64,000 bases of DNA, taken from assembly GCF_021129235.1 (NCBI RefSeq), contig NZ_JAJOMA010000030.1, positions 23,771 through 87,770 of the forward strand, written 5' to 3'. A model generated the notes under the pieces. It saw nothing but the letters and a program-made list of their open reading frames with translations, was not told the DNA's origin and made no database searches. Both the position numbers and the translations under genes were made by a program. The DNA is from Kineosporia mesophila. GTDB taxonomy: Bacteria; Actinomycetota; Actinomycetes; Actinomycetales; Kineosporiaceae. This document shows, piece after piece, positions 49,808 to 57,406 of the stretch. Position 1 is the first letter of the stretch; each line of letters starts with the position of its first letter.

Positions 49808-51013
49808 GTGACCTCTCTCCCGCAGGAAGCCCCTCAGCTGGTCGCCGCCGGGCACCGGCTGAGTGGGCTCGCCCCGGCCCTGCGGGTTGTCACCCGGCTG
49901 CGCTGGCTGTTGTGCCTGGTCGGTGCGGGGCAGTCCGCCGCACCGATCTGGGCTGCGGGCATCCAGCCGGTCGACATGATGCATTTCAGCCGGGCCGGAG
50001 GCTGGATCCTTCAGGGCCGTCTGGGTGAGATCTACAGCACCTCGTGGATGCAGGCCGGTCCTTTCGAGCTGCTGGCCAGCTGGGCCCTGTACCCGTTCGA
50101 CCGCCAGCACACCACCAGCTATGTCAGGACCGGACTGGCCGGGCAGTACCCCCTGCGCCTCATCGGTGGCGCCCTGATCGTCGCCGCGGTCATGTTCCTG
50201 GTGCGCTACCTCCGCCGGCTGCACGACCTGCCGGACTCCGCCCCGATGGAACTCGCGGCCGGCCTGACGGCCGTGCTGATCGCCGTGCCCTACCAGTTCT
50301 GGATGGGCGGGCACCTGGCCCAGTTCGGTATACCCCTGATGTGGGTGGCGGGTACCTCCCTGGCTGTTCGCGGACGCAGCACCGCGGCCGGCCTGGTCAT
50401 CGGCCTGTCAGCGGGGTGGGAACCCTGGGGGGTCCTCCTGGCCGGGGCACTCCTGACCGAACGCGACCCACGACGGCTCGTCCAGGCCTGCACAGCCTTC
50501 ACTGCCGGCGCCCTCCTGCCGTACCTGCCTTTCCTCGCCACCGGCCGGTTCGAGATGTTCCACCTGCTGTGGGCCGTGCGGAAGCCGACCCTGATCGGGC
50601 TGCTGTTCCCGCACATGACGACGTTCAGCTGGGAACTACGGCTGTTCCAGGGCATCGCCGCCGGACTGGCCGGGGTGGTGGTCGCCCTCGCGCTGGGCCG
50701 CCGCCGCGACGTCATCTGGATCGCACCGCTGACCGTGGTGGTGGTACGGCTGCTCCTCGACCCGCTGATCCTCTCGTACTACTGGGGACCGTTCCTGTTC
50801 GCGGTGGTGATCGGGGTCGGTCTGCTGCACCCGCACTGCTCTCCCACCCGCGCCGTCCTGGCGAGCGCTCTCGCCGGCGTCGCCCTGGTGCAGTTCCGCT
50901 ACACCTTCAACCGCGAGGTGCCCCTCCTCATCGTCTCCCTCGTCCTGCTGGTGGCCCTGGTCGTGACGGTGCGCCGCGACGAACCGGCCGGGAGCAGGCC
51001 CGTCGATGCCTGA
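49808..51013 (+). CDS. polytopic membrane protein, GT-C-like, paralogue 1
   Basis: 401 residues, GTG start. There are about ten hydrophobic helices. A short loop after the first helix (GIQPVDMMHFSRAGGWILQGRLGEIYS) resembles the first extracytoplasmic loop of GT-C type polyprenyl-phosphate-dependent glycosyltransferases and DUF2029/GT87 proteins. The motifs SWMQAGPFELLASWAL and VIGLSAGWEPWGVLLAG recur almost unchanged in the next gene, so the two are tandem paralogues. The 3' end overlaps that gene by eight bases. Glycan or lipid-linked sugar transfer at the membrane is a possibility from fold likeness only. Confidence 0.72.
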   Translation: MTSLPQEAPQLVAAGHRLSGLAPALRVVTRLRWLLCLVGAGQSAAPIWAAGIQPVDMMHFSRAGGWILQGRLGEIYSTSWMQAGPFELLASWALYPFDRQHTTSYVRTGLAGQYPLRLIGGALIVAAVMFLVRYLRRLHDLPDSAPMELAAGLTAVLIAVPYQFWMGGHLAQFGIPLMWVAGTSLAVRGRSTAAGLVIGLSAGWEPWGVLLAGALLTERDPRRLVQACTAFTAGALLPYLPFLATGRFEMFHLLWAVRKPTLIGLLFPHMTTFSWELRLFQGIAAGLAGVVVALALGRRRDVIWIAPLTVVVVRLLLDPLILSYYWGPFLFAVVIGVGLLHPHCSPTRAVLASALAGVALVQFRYTFNREVPLLIVSLVLLVALVVTVRRDEPAGSRPVDA

Positions 51014-52241
51014 TCCGGCCCGGCTGCGCTGGGTGCTGTGCCTGGTCGCCGCGCTCGAGGTCGTCGTGCTGAAGCCGATCCGGACGTACGACCTGGCCCC
51101 GTTCTCCGTGGCCGGCCACTCGATCCTGACCGGCCACCTCTCCTCGGTCTACGCCGACTCCTGGATGCAGGCCGGACCTTTCGAGCTGCTGGCGAGCTGG
51201 GCGCTGAATCCCTCGGCCGGGGGCGACATGCGCTGCCTGACCTACGGCGGCGCCGATCCGTTCCTGCGCGCGGCTGCCGGTGCCGTCATCACCGCCGCCC
51301 TCATGCTGTTCACCCGGCACCTGCGACGGGTCCACGACCTGCTGCCCTCCCCGGCAGCGGAATTGGTCGCCGGCCTCGCCGCCGTGGTCCTGATGCTGCC
51401 CGTCCGCTGGTGCAGCGAGGGGCATCTGGCCCAGATCGCGATTCCCGTGCTCTGGATCTGGGCGACCAGCTTGATGATTCGCGGAAAAATGCTGAGCGCA
51501 GCGCTTCTCGTCGGCCTGTCCGCCGGGTGGGAGCCGTGGGGAGTTCTGGCGGCGGGCCTTCTCCTGATCGAGCGCCGGCCCGTTCCCCTGGCCCGGTCCG
51601 GCGTGGTGTGCGTCGCCGCGGCGATCGCCTGCTATCTGCCCTTCGCCGCCACCGGGCACTTCGCCATGTTCGAGCTGTCCTGGCCGGTCGTGCGGGACAC
51701 CCTCTGGGGACAACTACTCCCGGGCGAACTGCGAATGGGGTGGCTAGCCCGACTACTCCAGGGCCTGTTCGCCGGACTGGCCGGGTGCGCCCTGGCCCTG
51801 GTCCTGGGCCGGCGCCACCAGCTGCTCTGGCTGGGGCCCCTCTCCGTCATCCTGGTCCGGCTCGTGCTGGATCCGATGATCCTGGGCTACTACTGGTACG
51901 CCGCCCTGGTGATTCTCGCCGTGGGCAGCGGACTCTCGACGACCCGGTGGCCGGCCGGCGCCCTGCTGCTCATGGCGGCGCCGATCGTGCAGCTGCACCC
52001 GTACTACTGGCACTGGCAGAACACCTGGTACCTGCCCGCGGTCGCCTGCCTGGCCCTGGGCGCGGTCGTCGCCCTCGAGCGCCGCTCAGGGCCGGATCAG
52101 CACGACCCGGTCCTCGACGATCTCGAATCCCGGCATCACGGTGTCAATCTGACGTTCAGCGGTGAGGGCCTCGACCACAGTGACATACCTCGCCAGCTCG
52201 GTGAGGGCAGCCCGGGTCGGCGCCATCAGGGTCAGCCCTGA
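51006..52241 (+). CDS. polytopic membrane protein, GT-C-like, paralogue 2 with antisense tail
   Basis: 411 residues, ATG start overlapping the previous gene. It shares SWMQAGPFELLASWAL, VGLSAGWEPWGVLAAGLLL and LLQGLFAGLAGCALALVLGR with its neighbour, so a duplication is clear. About ten membrane helices end near residue 357 at VACLALGAVVALERRS. The frame then runs about 50 residues further (GPDQHDPVLDDLESRHHGVN and on) across the 3' end of the convergent NUDIX gene. That tail is probably translated read-on after loss of a nearer stop, as it has no membrane or domain character. The function is as uncertain as for its partner. Confidence 0.7.
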   Translation: MPDPARLRWVLCLVAALEVVVLKPIRTYDLAPFSVAGHSILTGHLSSVYADSWMQAGPFELLASWALNPSAGGDMRCLTYGGADPFLRAAAGAVITAALMLFTRHLRRVHDLLPSPAAELVAGLAAVVLMLPVRWCSEGHLAQIAIPVLWIWATSLMIRGKMLSAALLVGLSAGWEPWGVLAAGLLLIERRPVPLARSGVVCVAAAIACYLPFAATGHFAMFELSWPVVRDTLWGQLLPGELRMGWLARLLQGLFAGLAGCALALVLGRRHQLLWLGPLSVILVRLVLDPMILGYYWYAALVILAVGSGLSTTRWPAGALLLMAAPIVQLHPYYWHWQNTWYLPAVACLALGAVVALERRSGPDQHDPVLDDLESRHHGVNLTFSGEGLDHSDIPRQLGEGSPGRRHQGQP

Positions 52242-52922
52242 GTCCAGAGCCCGCTGCGGTGTGATCCACGCCCGCCGATCGGCCTCGCCACCCACGTCCC
52301 GGGGCTCCTGGCCCGGCGGCAGTACGGCGACGAAAAACCAGGTGTCGTAGCGGCGTGGCTCCAGTTCCGGGGTGATCCAGTGCTGCAACGGGGCCAGGAG
52401 ATCCGCGCGCAGGGTGAGGTCGTGCCGCACGAGCAGGGCGGCCAGGCTCTCCCGGCCCGCCTCCAGACCGGCCCGTTCCCGCTCGCCGACCACCTCGTCC
52501 ACCATATCGTCCACCCGTTCGCCGACCACCTCGTCCTCGATCGACCCACCCATCGGGGCGGCCATCGAGTCTCTGGAGGCCAGCAGCACCCCCGTCTCCT
52601 CGAACGTCTCGCGCACGGCGGCCCGCACGATGGAGGACGAGGTGCTCTCCCGGGTGCGGAGCCGCCGGGCCCAGGTGGCCGGGTCGGGTCCCTGCCAACT
52701 GTGCCCACCGACCGCGTCCGTGGCGTCCACCGAACCGCCGGGGAACACGTACATCCCGGCCGCGAAGGCCATCTGCGGCACCCGGCGCAGGAGATACACC
52801 TCCGGCCCGGCCGGGCCGTCCCGCAGCAGCGCGACCGTGGCCGCCGCCCGGGGCGTCACCGGTTCCAGCTCCCCGGCCTGCACCAACCGGGCCCGGCGCA
52901 GGAGATCCTCGTCCGCAGGCAT
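52086..52922 (-). CDS. NUDIX hydrolase with an extended insertion
   Basis: 278 residues from the ATG at 52922. The N-terminal strand segment (ATVALLRDGPAGPEVYLLRR) is followed by MAFAAGMYVFPGGSVDATDA and, after about 35 inserted residues, the Nudix helix AAVRETFEETGVLLASRD (RExxEE kept). A second acidic insertion contains DEVVGER twice (GGSIEDEVVGERVDDMVDEV, then VGERERAG). This long form is common in actinobacteria and related to mammalian NUDT19-type CoA/organic pyrophosphate hydrolases. The substrate is unknown. Its last 156 bases are overlapped by the end of the opposite-strand membrane protein gene. Confidence 0.87.
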   Translation of the reverse strand: MPADEDLLRRARLVQAGELEPVTPRAAATVALLRDGPAGPEVYLLRRVPQMAFAAGMYVFPGGSVDATDAVGGHSWQGPDPATWARRLRTRESTSSSIVRAAVRETFEETGVLLASRDSMAAPMGGSIEDEVVGERVDDMVDEVVGERERAGLEAGRESLAALLVRHDLTLRADLLAPLQHWITPELEPRRYDTWFFVAVLPPGQEPRDVGGEADRRAWITPQRALDSGLTLMAPTRAALTELARYVTVVEALTAERQIDTVMPGFEIVEDRVVLIRP

Positions 52923-53078
52923 CCCTGCATGGTGGCACGACGCCCCGTCCCGGAGCCGGGAGAGATCGCCCGGTGGTCGCGCCGAAATGGAGGACGAGGT
53001 GGTCACCGCGGTTTCACCGCTCACCCGGGCATCGACGGCGGCCCGGGTCCGCTGCGCGGGCCGTGATGGAATGCGGGG

Positions 53079-53660
53079 GTGCCCGCCGTCACCGATCTCG
53101 TCCGGACCCATCTGACGACGACCTTCCCCGGCCCGAACGCCAGTGCCTCCGTGACCTTCCTGGGCACCCGCACGCTGCACGTCGACCGTTTCGGACCCGA
53201 CCCCGCCGGTCTGGTCCGCTACGTCACGGTCGGCATCAGCGAGGCGCCGATGCACCCACCCACGGCCACGGTGACCGATCCGGTGCGCGGCCCCCGGGCC
53301 GAACTCGTGCTGAGCCTGCGCCCCGCCCGCGACGAGGTCCTCCGAACGCTGGCCGTGCTGGCCGCCACTCCTCAGGTCGAAGGGCTCGTGCTGACCTCCG
53401 GTGCCACGATCGACCTGCAGCAACCGCTCTGGCCGGGGGCCCGGTTCACCGCCGTGCTGCTGGGCGACCCCGGTGGCCTGGTGCCCGATCTCGAGCTCAA
53501 GGCCCCGGCCGACCCGGTGGGCTTCTACCCCGTGCTGCCCATGACCCCGGACGAGGCCGCCCTGGCCCGGGCCCGGGGTGCGGCCCAGGTGCGGCAGATG
53601 TGGCTGGAGGCGGGCACCGACCTGCGCGATCCGGAGCGGCTCTCGGTGTTGCACCGGTGA
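53079..53660 (+). CDS. suppressor-of-fused (SUFU) domain protein
   Basis: 193 residues, GTG start with a G-run directly upstream. Sequence blocks follow the SUFU family: TVGISEAPMHPPTATVTDPV, RAELVLSLRPARDEVLRTLA, and QQPLWPGARFTAVLLGDPGG, then FYPVLPMTPDEAALARARGA and a terminal QVRQMWLEAGTDLRDPERLS. Bacterial SUFU proteins are often immunity proteins or partners in contact systems, but isolated copies like this have no known role. No toxin gene is adjacent. The stop overlaps the TauE gene start (GTGA), so the two are translated together. Confidence 0.8.
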   Translation: MPAVTDLVRTHLTTTFPGPNASASVTFLGTRTLHVDRFGPDPAGLVRYVTVGISEAPMHPPTATVTDPVRGPRAELVLSLRPARDEVLRTLAVLAATPQVEGLVLTSGATIDLQQPLWPGARFTAVLLGDPGGLVPDLELKAPADPVGFYPVLPMTPDEAALARARGAAQVRQMWLEAGTDLRDPERLSVLHR

Positions 53661-54451
53661 GCCTCACCACGGCTCTTCTGCTGGTGCTGGCCGGTATCGG
53701 CGGTGGGCTCACGGGCAGCATCGCCGGCCTGGCCTCGCTGATCAGCTACCCCGCCCTGCTGGCCACCGGCATCTCCCCGATCAGCGCCAACGTCACCAAC
53801 ACGGTGGCCCTGATCTTCTCCGGAGCGGGCACCCTGCACGGCTCCCGCCCGGAACTGCGCGGCCAGGGCCCTCTGCTGCGAAAGATGCTGCTCTGGGCCG
53901 TACCCGGCGGCATCGTCGGCAGTGTGTTGCTCCTACTCACCCCGTCCGACGCGTTCGAGAAGGTCGTGCCGTTCCTGATCGGCGGCGCCGCCCTGGCCGT
54001 GCTGCTACGTACCGGCCCGGCCGTAAGTGACGTTCCGGCCGACCAGATTCCGCACACCGCAGCCGATCTCGAACCGAAACCGGAGAACGCAGGCCCACCG
54101 CGTGCGCTCCTGGTGGGCACGTTCCTCGTCGGCATCTACGGCGGCTACTTCGGTGCTGCCGCCGGCGTCATGCTGATAGCCCTGCTGCTCAGCCTCACCG
54201 ACCTCGGCCTGGCCCGGGCCAGCGCCGTGCGCACCACCGTGCTCACGGCCGCAAATGCCGTGGCGGCGGTCTATTTCATCGCTTTCGGCCCGGTGGACTG
54301 GCTCTACTGCCTACCCCTGGCCCTGGGCTCCCTGATCGGCGGCCGCATCGGCCCGATCGTGCTGCGCAACGCCCCGGCCGGCCCCCTGCGCATCCTCATC
54401 GCCCTGACCGGGCTGGGCCTGGCCATGGACCTGGCCCTCAAAGCCTACTGA
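53657..54451 (+). CDS. TauE/SafE-family membrane protein (sulfite/organic anion exporter)
   Basis: 264 residues, GTG start overlapping the SUFU stop. Eight membrane helices in two repeats: LLLVLAGIGGGLTGSIAGLA with GISPISANVTNTVALIFSGA, and GTFLVGIYGGYFGAAAGVML with GLARASAVRTTVLTAANAVA. The family moves sulfite, sulfoacetate or other anions across the membrane. A cytoplasmic loop (PADQIPHTAADLEPKPENAG) joins the repeats. The substrate cannot be read from context. Palindromic element copy 7 starts 12 bases after the stop. Confidence 0.9.
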   Translation: MSLTTALLLVLAGIGGGLTGSIAGLASLISYPALLATGISPISANVTNTVALIFSGAGTLHGSRPELRGQGPLLRKMLLWAVPGGIVGSVLLLLTPSDAFEKVVPFLIGGAALAVLLRTGPAVSDVPADQIPHTAADLEPKPENAGPPRALLVGTFLVGIYGGYFGAAAGVMLIALLLSLTDLGLARASAVRTTVLTAANAVAAVYFIAFGPVDWLYCLPLALGSLIGGRIGPIVLRNAPAGPLRILIALTGLGLAMDLALKAY

Positions 54452-54463
54452 CCCGGCTTCCCT

Positions 54464-54554
54464 CTTCCGTGATCATGCAAAACCTCCCCGGAGTTCTAGA
54501 ACTGTGGACGTGAGAGTTCTAGAACATTGGGGAGGTTCTGCATGATCACGGAAG
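54464..54554. repeat. palindromic intergenic element, copy 7
   Basis: Outer arms CTTCCGTGATCATGC (54464-54478) and GCATGATCACGGAAG (54540-54554). The core has two exact GTTCTAGAAC units and the right arm has GGGGAGGTTCTGC. It is the same subtype as copy 2. It lies between convergent genes (TauE stop at 54451, ABC ATPase stop at 54565) and probably terminates both. Confidence 0.93.
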
Positions 54555-54564
54555 GTTGGGTGGG

Positions 54565-55656
54565 TCAGCCCTTGACCACCAGCACCGGGTCGGGCCGGAA
54601 CGTCACCCGGGCCACGCTGCCGGAGCCGAAACCGCCGGCCTGCGAGGTGGGCATCTGGGCCAGCACCAGGCCGGCCGGGCCCAGGTCAACCGTGATCCGG
54701 CTGACCGCGCCGAGGAACGAGGTCGCGATCACCTGACCGACCAGCGGGCCGGTCGCACCGTCGGTCACCGGGAGCAGATCCACGGCCTCCGGGCGCACCA
54801 GGGCGAAGCCCTCACCGCTGTCGACCGACGACGGGATGACCGGCACCGCGGCACCCAGAACATCGGCCGTGGAACCGTTCACGGTCGCCGGGATGCGGTT
54901 GGACAGGCCCACGAACTGGGCCACGAACGGCGTGGCCGGACGGCTGTAGACCTCGGTCGGCGGGCCCAGCTGCTCCAGCCGGCCCGCGTTCATCACGCCC
55001 ACCCGGTCGGCGACGGCGAGCGCCTCCTCCTGGTCGTGCGTGACGAACAGCGTGGTGATGCCGACCTCCAGCTGCACGCGGCGGATCTCGTCGCGCAGGG
55101 TGGCCCGGACCTTGGCGTCCAGGGCGGAGAGCGGCTCGTCGAGCAGCAGCACGGTCGGGCGGATCGCCAGGGCCCGGGCCAGGGCCACGCGCTGCTGCTG
55201 GCCGCCGGACATCTGGTGCGCGTACCGGTCGGCCTGCGCCGAAAGGCCGACCAGCTCGAGCATCTCGCCCGCGCGACGGTTGCGCTCGGTCTCGCCGATC
55301 TTGCGTAGGCGCAGCCCGAAGGCGACGTTCTGCCGAGCGGTCATGTGCGGGAAGAGCGAGTAGGCCTGGAACACCATGCCCATGTCGCGCTTGTTCGTGG
55401 GCAGCCGGGTGACGTCCTTGTCACCGACCATCACGCGACCGCCGTCGGCGTCTTCCAGGCCCGCCAGGAGCCGCAGGGCAGTGGTCTTCCCGCAGCCGGA
55501 AGGACCGAGCAGGGCGATGAATTCACCGGGCTTGATGGTGAGGTCGAGACCGTCCAGGGCGGTGACCGCACCGTACTGGCGGCGAAGTCCCTCCAGCCGG
55601 ACCTCGACCCCGGCCCGGGTGGCCTCGGCGGTCACGGGGGTATCGGTTTCCGTCAC
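54565..55656 (-). CDS. ABC transporter ATP-binding protein (iron/spermidine/phosphonate type)
   Basis: 363 residues, GTG start. Walker A is FIALLGPSGCGKTTALRLLA, the Q loop is in MGMVFQAYSLFPHMTARQNV, the signature is HQMSGGQQQRVALARALAIR, and Walker B with the catalytic Glu is VLLLDEPLSALDAKVRATLR; the His loop is LFVTHDQEEALAVADRVGVM. A C-terminal TOBE domain (about residues 265-363) fits CUT1/POPT-type importers. It is the last gene of a four-gene minus-strand operon, after the binding protein and two permeases, with one base between the permease stop and its start. Confidence 0.94.
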   Translation of the reverse strand: MTETDTPVTAEATRAGVEVRLEGLRRQYGAVTALDGLDLTIKPGEFIALLGPSGCGKTTALRLLAGLEDADGGRVMVGDKDVTRLPTNKRDMGMVFQAYSLFPHMTARQNVAFGLRLRKIGETERNRRAGEMLELVGLSAQADRYAHQMSGGQQQRVALARALAIRPTVLLLDEPLSALDAKVRATLRDEIRRVQLEVGITTLFVTHDQEEALAVADRVGVMNAGRLEQLGPPTEVYSRPATPFVAQFVGLSNRIPATVNGSTADVLGAAVPVIPSSVDSGEGFALVRPEAVDLLPVTDGATGPLVGQVIATSFLGAVSRITVDLGPAGLVLAQMPTSQAGGFGSGSVARVTFRPDPVLVVKG

Positions 55657-55657
55657 G

Positions 55658-56521
55658 TCACTTCTCCTCAGCGATCACGCGGGCGGGCCGGCGGCGGCCG
55701 ACGAACGACAGCGCGAACAGCAGCACGAACACGAACATCAGGGACGCCGCGGCCAGCGCGACCGTGACCCCGGAGCTGATCTGGGCCACGTTGTTCATCA
55801 CGACCTGCAGGTTGTCGTAGTTGAGCAGCGACGCCACGGTGAACTCACCGAGCACCAGGGCCACCGACAGCAGGGCGGCGTTGAGCACGGCCGAGAGCAT
55901 GTTCGGCATGATCACGCGCGCCATCACGGTGAACCAGCCGGCGCCCAGGCTGCGTGCGGCCTCGGCCAGCGTGCGCACGTCGATCGACGACAGACCCGCG
56001 TCCAGCGAGCGGTACATGTACGGCATCACCAGGATGACGTAGGCGAAAGCCAGCACCACGGGCGAGCTGTCGAACTGGGCGGGGGTGAAGTAGGCGATCC
56101 ACAGGTAGATCGGGGCCCAGCCGACCACCAGCACCAGGGCCGGGATGGTCAGCGGCAGCAGGCACAGGAACTCCACCACCCGATGGAGTTTCGGCAGCCG
56201 CAACCGCACCCAGACCATGGTCGGCAGCAGCAGGGCCAGGGCCACCACCGAGGTGATCAGGGCCAGCAGCACCGAGTCACGCAGCGCGGTGCGAATCTCG
56301 GGGTCCTGGCCGATGTAGCGCCAGTACTCCAGCGTGCGCGGCCCGGTCAGGTCGTTGCTGCGCGTGCTGAACTCGATCAGCGCGAGCAGCGGGACGGCGA
56401 AGAACAGGGCGAACAGCACGAGCAGCACGGCCCGGCCGATCCGGAAGCGCAGGGCCGAACGCGCCCGCGCACCCTGGTTCTTCGGTGGAGCTGTGGTCAG
56501 TTCGGTCGTCACCGCAGCCAT
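55658..56521 (-). CDS. ABC transporter permease 2
   Basis: 287 residues, six membrane helices, with the inner-membrane EAA loop TLAEAARSLGAGWFTVMARV. The sequence belongs to the PotC/PhnV/ThiP-like group of binding-protein-dependent permeases. It overlaps the end of the first permease gene by 13 bases and directly precedes the ATPase gene. It pairs with the neighbouring permease to form the channel. Confidence 0.92.
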   Translation of the reverse strand: MAAVTTELTTAPPKNQGARARSALRFRIGRAVLLVLFALFFAVPLLALIEFSTRSNDLTGPRTLEYWRYIGQDPEIRTALRDSVLLALITSVVALALLLPTMVWVRLRLPKLHRVVEFLCLLPLTIPALVLVVGWAPIYLWIAYFTPAQFDSSPVVLAFAYVILVMPYMYRSLDAGLSSIDVRTLAEAARSLGAGWFTVMARVIMPNMLSAVLNAALLSVALVLGEFTVASLLNYDNLQVVMNNVAQISSGVTVALAAASLMFVFVLLFALSFVGRRRPARVIAEEK

Positions 56522-57402
56522 CGGGCGGACCTCCGCTGCATCCAGGAGTAGAGCGCCATGGCCACGGCGACCACGACCACCATGCCGAGAGCCAGCGCGT
56601 TGGCCACGTTCTCCCGGCCGAGCACGGTCTCACTGGTGATGGCCGCGCGGATCTGCAGCGGGATGATCACGCCACCCTGGCTGATCAGAGCCGCGGCGGT
56701 GGCGTAGGCGGCGAACGCGTTGGCGAACAGCAGCAGGAACGCGCCCAGGAAGGGCGGGGTCAGCAGCGGCACCGCGACGTGCCGCCAGTAGGCCCAGCTG
56801 TTGCCGCCGAGACTCTCGGTGGCCTCCCGCCACTGCGGTTTCACACCGTCCAGCGCGGGCAGGAAGACCAGCACCATCAGCGGGATCTGAAAGTACAGGT
56901 ACACCACGATCAGGCCGGACATCTGGTAGAGCCAGCCGCCGGAGGCGCCGATCCCGATGTTCTGCAGCAGCAGGGTGATCAGGCCCTGGTTGCCCACGCT
57001 CACGATGAACGCGAAAGCCAGGGTCACACCGCCGAACTGGGCCAGCACCCCGGCGGCCGCGGTGGCCACGCGCCGGACGAAACCGTCGGCCGGGCCACTC
57101 ACCAGCAGGTAGGCCAGCAGCGCGCCGAGCACGGCGCCGATCAGGGCGGTGACGAACGACAGCTCGATGCTGCGCCAGAAGGCGGTCAGCACGTAGCTCT
57201 CGGACAGGGCCCGGACATTGTCCAGGGTCGGCCGCCCGTCGGGGTCGGCGAACGCCTGGACCACCACCAGCACGGTGGGCAGGAGCAGGAAGAGCCCGAT
57301 GTAGGCCAGGAACGGCACCACACCGAGCCAGCTGAGCGGGACCCGCCGCCCGGTCCGCGAGGACCGGGCGGCGGGTTCACCGTCGACAGGCGTGGACGTC
57401 AC
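56509..57402 (-). CDS. ABC transporter permease 1
   Basis: 297 residues, GTG start four bases after the binding-protein stop. Six membrane helices and the EAA-type loop WREATESLGGNSWAYWRHVA. It is similar to PotB/PhnU-type permeases, with a long first extracytoplasmic loop (ADPDGRPTLDNVRALSESYV). It works with the second permease and the ATPase. Confidence 0.92.
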   Translation of the reverse strand: MTSTPVDGEPAARSSRTGRRVPLSWLGVVPFLAYIGLFLLLPTVLVVVQAFADPDGRPTLDNVRALSESYVLTAFWRSIELSFVTALIGAVLGALLAYLLVSGPADGFVRRVATAAAGVLAQFGGVTLAFAFIVSVGNQGLITLLLQNIGIGASGGWLYQMSGLIVVYLYFQIPLMVLVFLPALDGVKPQWREATESLGGNSWAYWRHVAVPLLTPPFLGAFLLLFANAFAAYATAAALISQGGVIIPLQIRAAITSETVLGRENVANALALGMVVVVAVAMALYSWMQRRSARWLR

Positions 57403-57406
57403 GACG

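Noticed and set aside
52086..53654. 522-residue reading of the NUDIX gene from 53654
   Set aside because: The extra 244 residues are antisense to the SUFU gene and low in family likeness; the ATG at 52922 gives a normal NUDIX N-terminus.
52973..53656. Long N-terminal extension of the TauE protein
   Set aside because: It overlaps the whole SUFU gene in another frame and is Arg/Pro/Gly-rich shadow sequence; the GTG at 53657 overlaps the SUFU stop in the usual GTGA way.
1521..54554. Palindromic repeats as a CRISPR array or as insertion sequences
   Set aside because: Copies are thousands of bases apart with no spacers, no cas genes and no transposase frame inside them.
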